Assembly: GCF_021730305.1 (NCBI RefSeq)
Contig: NZ_CP032674.1
Location: 4,201,001-4,265,000, forward strand
Direction: 5' to 3'
DNA length: 64,000 nt
Origin: Xanthobacter sp. YC-JY1
GTDB taxonomy: Bacteria; Pseudomonadota; Alphaproteobacteria; Rhizobiales; Xanthobacteraceae
This document shows, piece after piece, positions 8,302 through 15,582 of this stretch (within the stretch, counting starts at the first letter, position 1; each line of letters starts with the position of its first letter). The position numbers were made by a program, and so were the translations under genes. The notes beneath the pieces are model-generated. The model was not told where the DNA came from, searched no databases, and worked only from the letters and a program-made list of their open reading frames with translations.

Positions 8302-9084
8302 CTACATGCGGGCGAGGCGCGGCTCGCCGGCAGGCGGAGCGGCGGCCACCTTGTCCCTGGCGGACGTTTCCTTCGTGCCCCGCTTGCGGACCGGGCGATC
8401 GCGCTCGGCCTCCTTGGCGGTGAGCACCGCATCCGCGATGGCGGCGGCGTTCATCACATGGCGGCGGCAGGCCTGCCCGGCCGCCTCTGGATCGCGCCGG
8501 GCGATGGCCTCCATGATGTCGCCGATTTCACCGAGGCTCTTCGCCAGTCGGCCCGGCTGCGAGAGTGTGTGGGCGCGCAGCATGGTGACCCGCCAGTGGA
8601 TCATGCGCAGCATGTCCTCCAGCATCGGATTGTGCGCGCCGGCCGTGAGCGCCGCATAGAAGGCCGTCTTCACCAGCAGGAGATCACTGCCCGGCTTGCC
8701 GCGGCTGGCTTTCCTGAAGGCGGCGAAGGCACTCTCCAGCGCCTTGTGCTCGGCCTCCGTGGCCCGCTCCGCGAAACAGCGGCCCGCCATCTCCTCCAGC
8801 GTCGCGCGCAGCTCATAGATCGAGCGCGCGTCCTCGGCGGTATAGATGGCGACGATGGGGCCGCGATGGGGGATGATCTGCAGGATCCCCTCCGCCGCGA
8901 GCTGGCTCAAGGCCTCCCGCAGCAGGGTTCGGCTCACCTGGAACATCTCGCAGATCTCACGCTCCACCAATCGGTCGCCCGGCTGGAAGCGCCCCTCGAG
9001 AATGGCGGTTCGCAGGGCCTCGATCACCTGCTTCTTGAGCGATGCCGCCTGATGCATGGCCGCAAGGCTGGCTGGCGTGGTCAT
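8302..9084 (-). CDS. GntR-family regulator, FadR/FCD subfamily
   Basis: A 260-residue repressor-type protein. Residues 15-80 form the GntR winged helix (LKKQVIEALRTAILEGRF, then ICEMFQVSRTLLREAL), and about 90-220 form the all-helical FCD ligand domain (AEDARSIYELRATLEEMAG; HWRVTML). A Lys/Arg-rich tail of about 35 residues follows, which is longer than typical. It is embedded in the catabolic operon, 58 nt after the lactonase-like gene. The two palindromes at 6333-6347 and 11794-11806 match the binding style of this subfamily, so it probably represses the operon until a pathway intermediate binds. Confidence 0.9.
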   Translation of the reverse strand: MTTPASLAAMHQAASLKKQVIEALRTAILEGRFQPGDRLVEREICEMFQVSRTLLREALSQLAAEGILQIIPHRGPIVAIYTAEDARSIYELRATLEEMAGRCFAERATEAEHKALESAFAAFRKASRGKPGSDLLLVKTAFYAALTAGAHNPMLEDMLRMIHWRVTMLRAHTLSQPGRLAKSLGEIGDIMEAIARRDPEAAGQACRRHVMNAAAIADAVLTAKEAERDRPVRKRGTKETSARDKVAAAPPAGEPRLARM

Positions 9085-9142
9085 AGCTGGCTTCCTTGGC
9101 TGGCGGTCCGATGGATTCGATGCGCTGTGTCCACTGACGAAA

Positions 9143-9949
9143 TCAGATGATGGGCGGCTCGTCGAGCCGCACGACGATGCCTTCCAGTTCCGGCCTTGGC
9201 GGCCGGTAACGGCGCATCACCAGCGGATCGTGACCTGGAACGATATGGTCCGGCGAAGGGGCGGCGGCCTTCAGCCGGTCGAAACCCTCCAGCATGCATC
9301 CCACGTGAAAGGCGGTGACGAACGGGCGCTCCGTGTCCACGTTCTCGTAGAAATGCGTCACGTCCGATGCCAGCACCACCGGTCCGCGGCGGGTATTGAC
9401 GCGCACGAACTGGAGCCCGGCGGAATGCCCGGGCGCGGGATGCAGCGTCACGCCCGGCGCGAGTTCCGCACCGCCGTCATAGAAGCTGACGCGACCGGCG
9501 TAGTTGGCGCGGACCATGCCCACCACATCCTCCACCTCGAAGGAATGGCGCAGACGGCGGTAGCGCATGTAGCGTCCCACCGCATAGTGCATCTCCGCCT
9601 CCTGCAGGTGGAAGGTCGCGGCCGGGAAGAGGTCGAAATTGCCCACATGGTCGTAGTGCAGGTGGGTGAGGATCACGTCCTGCACGGTCGCCGGATCAAG
9701 CCCCACCAGCTTCAGCGCCTCTGCCGGGCAACGCAGGAAATCGCGCTTGCGGCGGGCTGCGACTTCGGCATTGAAGCCCGTATCCACCACGAAGCTGCGC
9801 GTTTCGCCGACGATGGCCCAGACGTAATAGTCGAGCGGCATCGGCGCGTCATGGGGATCGCCGCCGATGAAATTGTCTGCCCGCTTCGCATCTCGCGTGG
9901 CGTAGCGGATGGCGAAGACGTCATAGGTGGGGATCGCCAGCTCGCTCAT
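9143..9949 (-). CDS. Metallo-beta-lactamase-fold hydrolase, AHL lactonase-like
   Basis: A 268-residue metallohydrolase with the metal motif THLHYDHVG (His96, His98, Asp100, His101), a further His in PAPGHSAG, Asp in ASDVTH and His in VPGHDP. This full set of dinuclear zinc ligands is the layout of N-acyl-homoserine lactonases and related lactonases. No signal peptide, so cytosolic. Its ATG overlaps the epimerase stop by 4 nt (ATGA), implying translational coupling. In this operon it more probably opens a lactone intermediate than quenches quorum signals, but either is possible. Confidence 0.85.
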   Translation of the reverse strand: MSELAIPTYDVFAIRYATRDAKRADNFIGGDPHDAPMPLDYYVWAIVGETRSFVVDTGFNAEVAARRKRDFLRCPAEALKLVGLDPATVQDVILTHLHYDHVGNFDLFPAATFHLQEAEMHYAVGRYMRYRRLRHSFEVEDVVGMVRANYAGRVSFYDGGAELAPGVTLHPAPGHSAGLQFVRVNTRRGPVVLASDVTHFYENVDTERPFVTAFHVGCMLEGFDRLKAAAPSPDHIVPGHDPLVMRRYRPPRPELEGIVVRLDEPPII

Positions 9950-10956
9950 GCCGCCTGCCCCTTCGAGTAAGCCCCGGTAGCGCCGGCAAAGGCGCGGTAG
10001 CGCTCCACATAGTCGCCGATGCCCTGTTCCAGCGTGAATTCCGGCGCCCAGCCCAGCACCGCGCGGGCTGCGGAAATGTCGAGGGAGGCGCGCATGCGCG
10101 CATTCACCTCCTCCAGTGGCGACAGCGCGTCACCGATCTCGATATCGGCGCCCGGCACGACCTGCCGGACGATCCGCGCCACCTCTGCTGCCGCCGTCGC
10201 CTGTCCCGCCGCCACGTTGAAGACGCGCTGCGCCCCTTCGGCCGGGGCCGGCACGGCGAGGGCGCGCACGACCGCCCTGGCACAGTCCGGCACGTAGGTG
10301 TAGTCGCGCTTCATCGGCCCGCCGGTCACGAACCGTACGGGACGGCCCAGCACCGCACCCTCCACCATGGGCTTGATGAACATCGGCGTCCGCATGCCGA
10401 GGCCGTAAATGGCGGTCACGCGCAGCGCCAGCACGTCGACCCCGTGGAAGGAGGAATAGGCGAGGCCAATGGCCTCGCAGGCCATCTTGGTGGTGCCGTA
10501 GTGACCAGCGGGGTTGCCCTGAACCACCGAGAAAACCGGGTCCGTCTCCTTCAGCGGCGAGCCGTCCCCGCCATGGTATGCGGCATTGCTGGACAGGTAG
10601 ATGAGCCGCGCCATGCCGAGTTGCCGGGCCGCCTCGCACACATTCACCATGCCGGTGATGTTGGTGTAGTAGGTCGCCGCCGGCTGGGCGAGGGAGGTCT
10701 CCAGCCCCACGATGCCGGCGCTATGGACGACGGCCTCGATCCGCTCGGTCCGGCACACGTCCATGAGACGCGCAAGGTCGGTGGTCTGCCCCGGAGCATG
10801 GAGGACGCCCTCCACTCCCGCGGCGGCGAGCGTGGCGAGGGCTTCCGGCCCCGGCGCAGCCATGTCGTAGCTCACCACGTTATGCCCGGCCTGGGCCAGC
10901 GCCGCCGTCACATGGCTCCCGAGAAAGCCGGACCCTCCCGTCACCAGAACGCGCAT
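9946..10956 (-). CDS. NAD-dependent epimerase/dehydratase (extended SDR)
   Basis: A 336-residue extended short-chain dehydrogenase. The glycine motif TGGSGFLGSH (residues 6-15) binds NAD, Ser in YLSSNAAYHG (about 122) and the YxxxK pair Tyr153/Lys157 form the catalytic set. GGGAGG precedes the ATG at 10956. It lies 21 nt after the enoyl-CoA hydratase-like gene and overlaps the lactonase-like gene by ATGA. Although the family contains nucleotide-sugar epimerases, no sugar genes are near; members also oxidise hexuronates to lactones (uronate dehydrogenase type), which would suit the lactonase next to it. That reading is inference. Confidence 0.82.
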   Translation of the reverse strand: MRVLVTGGSGFLGSHVTAALAQAGHNVVSYDMAAPGPEALATLAAAGVEGVLHAPGQTTDLARLMDVCRTERIEAVVHSAGIVGLETSLAQPAATYYTNITGMVNVCEAARQLGMARLIYLSSNAAYHGGDGSPLKETDPVFSVVQGNPAGHYGTTKMACEAIGLAYSSFHGVDVLALRVTAIYGLGMRTPMFIKPMVEGAVLGRPVRFVTGGPMKRDYTYVPDCARAVVRALAVPAPAEGAQRVFNVAAGQATAAAEVARIVRQVVPGADIEIGDALSPLEEVNARMRASLDISAARAVLGWAPEFTLEQGIGDYVERYRAFAGATGAYSKGQAA

Positions 10957-10977
10957 GGGCAGCCTCCCGATCCGGCT

Positions 10978-11703
10978 TCAGCCATGGGCCTTCTGCGCCC
11001 GCTCGGCGAGCAGGACGCTCATGAGCGAGACCGCGTATTCGCTGCGCTGCGGATCGGAGAGCCCTGCGGCCTCGCGGCCGAACTTGCGCAGCAGGGTGAT
11101 GGACATGGGGTCCTGGGCGGCGACGAAATCGGCGACCCGGAGCGCTTCGGCGAGCGCGGCGCCGGGTGGGACAACGGATGTGACGATGCCATAACCCTCG
11201 GCGTCCGCGGCGGAAATTTCCCGACTGGAGAGGGACAGCTCGAAACCCCTCTTGTAGGAGACGAAGCGGAACAGGTAGGAGAGCACGATCAGCGGCGGCA
11301 TGCCGTGGGACATTTCCGGCAAGGCGAAGCGGGCATTCTCGGCCGCGACCACATAGTCCGCCTGGGCCGACATGCCGAAGCCCCAGCCGAGCGCAAGGCC
11401 TTCCACCGCAAGGATTGTCGGCACCGGCAGGGCGGCGAAGGCGGCATTCACCTTGAGGATGGCGTTGAGGTCTTCCGCGACGTCGGAGGCCCGGGTCAGG
11501 CCCTTCTTGCCGACACGGCCGCCGCAGAAATTGGCGCCCTGGCCGGTGACCACCAGGGCCCGCATACCCGATTGATTCGCAAGGGCTTTGGCGGTCTCGG
11601 CGAGGTCCAGAAGGGCCTCGGTGTCCAGATGGTTCGGCTCGCCTTGTCCCACCAGCGTCAGGACGATGACGCCATTGCCTTTTTCCTCGACGCGAACGGC
11701 CAT
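10978..11703 (-). CDS. Enoyl-CoA hydratase/isomerase-family protein
   Basis: A 241-residue crotonase-fold protein, somewhat short for the family (about 260). The oxyanion-hole segment LALGWGFGMSAQADYVVA and the following FALPEMSHGMPP are recognisable; the usual catalytic Glu pair is only partly kept (Glu in PEMSHG). The ATG at 11703 has AGGGAGC upstream; longer in-frame starts up to 11979 run through the operator at 11794 and into the EAL gene and were rejected. It is the first gene of the catabolic operon, with a GntR-type palindrome 91 nt upstream. The acyl-CoA substrate is unknown. Confidence 0.82.
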   Translation of the reverse strand: MAVRVEEKGNGVIVLTLVGQGEPNHLDTEALLDLAETAKALANQSGMRALVVTGQGANFCGGRVGKKGLTRASDVAEDLNAILKVNAAFAALPVPTILAVEGLALGWGFGMSAQADYVVAAENARFALPEMSHGMPPLIVLSYLFRFVSYKRGFELSLSSREISAADAEGYGIVTSVVPPGAALAEALRVADFVAAQDPMSITLLRKFGREAAGLSDPQRSEYAVSLMSVLLAERAQKAHG

Positions 11704-11793
11704 TCCCAGGGCTCCCTGCGCGGCCCTCTGGCGGGCCACCTTGTTTTTCTGATCGGGAGGGAGTGTGGCACCACGGCCGGGGAATGTAAACTG

Positions 11794-11806
11794 ATTGTAC
11801 GACAAT
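11794..11806 (-). promoter_or_regulatory. GntR/FCD-type operator before the catabolic operon
   Basis: ATTGTACGACAAT is a palindrome with 5-bp arms and an ACG centre, nearly the same as the core of the site at 6334-6346. It lies 91 nt upstream of the first catabolic gene. The pairing of the two sites with a GntR gene between them supports a shared regulator. Confidence 0.7.
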
Positions 11807-11863
11807 AATGCGCGACGAGACGCAGCCCCAGAGCGCCGGCCGGACCCCGCGAATGCCCCCTGC

Positions 11864-14827
11864 TCAGGCCGTGCCGGCCCGCGCCCCGGGGATCTGGGAG
11901 GCGTTGGAAAACAAGGCTTCGAAGCGCTCGGGGGGCAGCGGGCGGCTCCAGAAAAAGCCCTGCCCGTAGGTGCAGCCATTGGCTGCGAGGAAGGCCATCT
12001 GGCCGGCGTCCTCCACCCCCTCCGCGAGCACTTCGATATGAAGCGCCCGGCCCATCTCGATCATGGCGCGCACCAGCTCGCCGTCCACCACGGACAGGGG
12101 CAGGTCATCCACGAAACTCTTGTCGATCTTCAGCCGGGAGATGGGGAAGCGCTTGAGGTAGGCGAGGGAGGAATAGCCGGTGCCGAAATCGTCGATGGCG
12201 ATCCTGACACCCAGTTCCGTGATGCGTTTCAGCTTCGATTCAGCACCGGAATCGGCACCGAAAAGCATGCTTTCGGTGATTTCGAATTCGATGCTGTCAG
12301 CCGGCACCCCGGAGGCGGCGAGCGCCGCCTCGGTCTTCGCGCAGATGTCGGTGGCGCTGAGCTGCCCGGCGGAGATGTTCACCGCGACGAAGGCGCACGG
12401 CAGGCCGGCCTTCCGCCACCGCGCCATCTGGGTGCAGGCAGCGGCCAGCACGAAGTCGCCCAGGGGGACGATGAGGCCGGTCTCCTCGGCGACGGGGATG
12501 AAGCGGTCGGGGCCGATCATCTCGCCCTCGGGGGTGATCCACCGCACCAGCGCCTCGGCGCCGACGATGGTCTGGTCCTCGAGCCGGACGATGGGCTGGT
12601 AGTGGACGGTGAATTCGTGCTCCGTCAGCGCCCGCCGGAGGTTCGCCACCAGCTGGATGCGCGCCCGCGCATCGCGGGTCAGGGCGTCGGTGTAGAAGGC
12701 GTAGGTCCGCCCGTCCCGGCTCTTGGCCTCGAACAGGGCGGAATGGGCATGCTGGAGCAGGGTGTCGGCATCGCTGGCGTCCTCGGGGAAGAGGCTGATG
12801 CCGATGCTGGCATTGACGAACAGGTCGCTGACGCCCTCCGCCGCGAACGGCTCGCCCAGCGCCTCGATGAGGCGGACGGCGAGGCTCACCACCGCCTGCG
12901 GGCCCTCGCCGGCGTCGATCACGACCACGAACTCGTCGGCGCCGTAGCGGCCGATGGTGGCATCCTCCGGCGCCGTCCTGCGGATGCGCTGGGCGGCGGC
13001 GCGCAGCACCGTGTCGCCGGCGGCGAAGCCGAGGCTGTCATTGATGGTCTTCAGGTGATCGATGTCGATGTAGAGCACCGCGCACCGCGTGCCCTCGCGG
13101 GTCAGCTCGTGCTCGATGAGGGAATAGGTCAGGGTGCGGTTGGGCAGGCCGGTGAGCGGATCGTAGCGCGTCAGGCGGTCCACCTCGATCTCGGACTTGC
13201 GCGCCTGGGTGATGTCGTTGAAGGCACCCACATAGCTTTCGGCCGCGCCGGTGCGGCCATAGACCGTGCTGATGACCGTCTGCTGCAGGTAGAGCGTGCC
13301 GTCCTTGCGGCGGTTCCAGATCTCGCCGCGCCAGACGCCGGTGTCCTTCAGGGCGGTCCACAGCAGCTGGTAGAACAGCCGGTCGTGCCGTCCGGAGCTG
13401 AGGAACCGCATGTTCTGGCCGAGAATCTCGGCCTCCTGGTGGCCGGTGATGGCGACGAAGGCCGGATTGACCGCGGTGATCCGCCCCGCGAGGTCCGTCA
13501 CCACCAGCCCCTCCTGGGTGTTGGTGAAGACCGCCTGCGCCAGCGTCAGGTGATGCTCGGCGGTGCGGCGGGCCGTGGCGTCGGAGACCATGAGAATGAT
13601 GTAGCCGGCGTCCTCCGGGGTGTCGCGGGCGATGGACTGGACGCAGGAGAGCCAGATCTCCTCGCCGGCACGGGTGAGGTGGGGCTGGTCGCCGCGCGCC
13701 TCCACCACCGTCCCCGAGGGCAGCGACGCGACGGCCTCGCGGCTGGTCCCGCCCGCCCCGGCCCGGATGTTCGGCCGCACGTCGGCATAGCTGCGCCCGA
13801 GCAGCTCTGCCCGGCCATAGCCCAGGAGGGCGCAGAGGGTTTCGTTGACCCGCAGGAAGCGCCCGTCGAGGTCGAGATGGGCGATGCCTTCGGCCGCCTG
13901 TTCGAAGGTCGCCCGGAAGCGCTCCTCCGCCGCATGGAGCGCGGCCTTCTGGTCGGCTTCCGCCAGCGCGACGCGCAGCCTCTGGCGCTGGATGAAGAGC
14001 AGCGTGAGCACGCCCGCCACCAGCAGGCAGGCGGCGGCCGTCATGGCGGAGAGGAAGGCGACGCCCCGGACATCGTCCACCACGTCGGCCGTGGCGACGG
14101 TCGCGACGAGCACCGCATTGGCCGCGGGGATCATCGCCGCCGCCGCCAGCAGCGGTTCGCCGCCGGGAGGGCTGACGATATCGGCGGCGAGGCCGTCGGC
14201 CCCGTCGGCGGCGAGGGGCACCAGGGCTTCGGGCAGCGCCTGCTGCGCCCCGGCGATCATCCATCGCCCGTCGCTGCCGGTCTTGCTGGCGATGAGCACC
14301 CGGGCGCTGTCGCCCATCAGGCCGGCGAAGTCCTGCAGCCGGCTGAAGCCGGCGCTGCCGTTGGTGACGATGGCGAGCAGGGTCGCCTGCGGCGCTTGCG
14401 CCACGTGCGGCGTCGCCTCCAGCATCCGCCGCGCCACTTCCGCATCAATGGACCGCGCCACGGCCTCGGTCATGAATTCGAGCTGGCCCCGGCGCTCGCC
14501 GAGGAGCGTGTCGGAGGCGGACCGGAAGACCGAATAGCTGATGAGCCCGGCGGGCAGGGTGAGGAGCGCGAGGACCGCGAACAGCACCCAGCCCCGGAAC
14601 ATGAGGATGGGCCGGGCCGCGTCCTTGCCCTGGGCGGCGGTATGCAGCGCGAAATAGAGAAGGGCGGTCGTCACAGCGACGAACACGAAGCCCTTGAGGG
14701 TAGAGAAGACACCGAAGCCGATGGAGCCCCCGACGCTCTCGATGAAGCGGTCGGACAGGTAGATCCACAGCAACGCGCCGACCGCGTAGGCGATCGTCAC
14801 GGACGCGATGTACGAGCGGCGTTTCAT
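11864..14827 (-). CDS. Membrane PAS-GGDEF-EAL cyclic-di-GMP protein
   Basis: A 987-residue signalling protein. Three N-terminal hydrophobic helices (about residues 7-25, 38-60 and 72-95) precede an extracytoplasmic sensor (about 95-260), another helix (about 262-285), two PAS domains (about 300-420 and 425-545), a GGDEF domain (about 550-715) and an EAL domain (about 730-975). The EAL domain keeps EALVRW, ITESM, IDDFGTGYSSLAYL, LKIDKSF and AEGVED, so phosphodiesterase activity is expected. The cyclase signature reads YGADEF, with the second Gly changed to Ala, so synthesis may be weak or the domain may be regulatory. The ATG at 14827 (MKRRSYIA) has GGAAAGAAG upstream; a start at 14893 is less likely. 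Confidence 0.88.
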   Translation of the reverse strand: MKRRSYIASVTIAYAVGALLWIYLSDRFIESVGGSIGFGVFSTLKGFVFVAVTTALLYFALHTAAQGKDAARPILMFRGWVLFAVLALLTLPAGLISYSVFRSASDTLLGERRGQLEFMTEAVARSIDAEVARRMLEATPHVAQAPQATLLAIVTNGSAGFSRLQDFAGLMGDSARVLIASKTGSDGRWMIAGAQQALPEALVPLAADGADGLAADIVSPPGGEPLLAAAAMIPAANAVLVATVATADVVDDVRGVAFLSAMTAAACLLVAGVLTLLFIQRQRLRVALAEADQKAALHAAEERFRATFEQAAEGIAHLDLDGRFLRVNETLCALLGYGRAELLGRSYADVRPNIRAGAGGTSREAVASLPSGTVVEARGDQPHLTRAGEEIWLSCVQSIARDTPEDAGYIILMVSDATARRTAEHHLTLAQAVFTNTQEGLVVTDLAGRITAVNPAFVAITGHQEAEILGQNMRFLSSGRHDRLFYQLLWTALKDTGVWRGEIWNRRKDGTLYLQQTVISTVYGRTGAAESYVGAFNDITQARKSEIEVDRLTRYDPLTGLPNRTLTYSLIEHELTREGTRCAVLYIDIDHLKTINDSLGFAAGDTVLRAAAQRIRRTAPEDATIGRYGADEFVVVIDAGEGPQAVVSLAVRLIEALGEPFAAEGVSDLFVNASIGISLFPEDASDADTLLQHAHSALFEAKSRDGRTYAFYTDALTRDARARIQLVANLRRALTEHEFTVHYQPIVRLEDQTIVGAEALVRWITPEGEMIGPDRFIPVAEETGLIVPLGDFVLAAACTQMARWRKAGLPCAFVAVNISAGQLSATDICAKTEAALAASGVPADSIEFEITESMLFGADSGAESKLKRITELGVRIAIDDFGTGYSSLAYLKRFPISRLKIDKSFVDDLPLSVVDGELVRAMIEMGRALHIEVLAEGVEDAGQMAFLAANGCTYGQGFFWSRPLPPERFEALFSNASQIPGARAGTA

Positions 14828-14996
14828 CGGCGCGCTTCTTTCCGAAGCCTGCATCCGTTCATAGCACATATCCGGGGCTGAAGGTGCGGCCAAGCTCAGG
14901 CTTTGCGTGTCAGCCCTGCGAAAAAATACGCGCCCTCAAAGGGGTACGCTACACCATCCGCCCGCTCGCGCCCACGGCGCAGCCGGGCCGGCGGGC

Positions 14997-15491
14997 TCAG
15001 GGGATCGGCGCGACGACGTTGTCGAAGCTGATGACGACTTCGGTTTTCTGCTGCTTGGACGTCATCCGGATCGGCAGGCCGCTGTCCACCGCGATCCACA
15101 CCCGCTGGGGATCGAACTCGACGGCGCCTGGCATGGGCGGCGGCGTATAGTCGTAGGCCACCGCATTCTTGCCCTGCACCGTCTCCGGACCGACGCGCCG
15201 GCAGTCCTTGAGGCTGGCGGCGCTGGGAATGACCTGCTTCTGCATCTCCACACGCCCGCCCGGTCCCAGCGGCATCTTGGTCCACTTGGCCCCATGCTTG
15301 ACATACATGACGTCGCCGACGATCACGGCTTCCATCAAGGGCGCGCCGCCCAACGCGGCCACCTGCCGGTAGGCCGGAACCTTGCTGAGGCGGTCATAGG
15401 CGTCCGCCACGCTTTGGCAGTCGTCCGCCAGCGCCGGCGAAAGCGGCACAAGCAGACAACCCAGCATCAGGACCGCTGTGGCGGCGCGCAT
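14997..15491 (-). CDS. Small exported protein of unknown function
   Basis: A 164-residue protein with a clear Sec signal peptide (MRAATAVLMLGCLLVPLSPALA, cleaved near residue 22) and a soluble domain carrying two cysteines (DDCQSV, LKDCRRV) that could form a disulfide. The pattern of alternating strands, and the segment TVQGKNAVAYDYTP followed by VWIAVDSGLPIRM, resembles the curved beta-sheet of LolA-like lipoprotein-sorting proteins, but I cannot confirm this. AAAGGAAAC precedes the ATG at 15491; the longer in-frame start at 15707 lies inside the autotransporter gene. Periplasmic location is predicted. Confidence 0.7.
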   Translation of the reverse strand: MRAATAVLMLGCLLVPLSPALADDCQSVADAYDRLSKVPAYRQVAALGGAPLMEAVIVGDVMYVKHGAKWTKMPLGPGGRVEMQKQVIPSAASLKDCRRVGPETVQGKNAVAYDYTPPPMPGAVEFDPQRVWIAVDSGLPIRMTSKQQKTEVVISFDNVVAPIP

Positions 15492-15582
15492 GACGTTTCC
15501 TTTCAGATCAGGCGCGTAGCTTAGGCGTCGCAATGCAACTGCACAATCAACCGTCAGGACGTGGCACACACCTGCGGTGTCC

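Noticed and set aside
9143-9949. Quorum-quenching AHL lactonase as a firm call
   Set aside because: The metal motif is shared by many lactonases; the operon context points to catabolism, so only the fold is asserted.
11795-14881. A 1028-codon open frame antisense to the EAL gene, and similar long frames antisense to other genes
   Set aside because: High GC content leaves long stop-free shadow frames. Its translation is His/Gly/Arg/Glu-rich with no domain, whereas the opposite strand encodes a complete PAS-GGDEF-EAL protein.
15492-15582. ACACC-TGC-GGTGT hairpin between the autotransporter and the small exported protein considered as a terminator
   Set aside because: The stem is only 5 bp and there is no T-run on the relevant strand.
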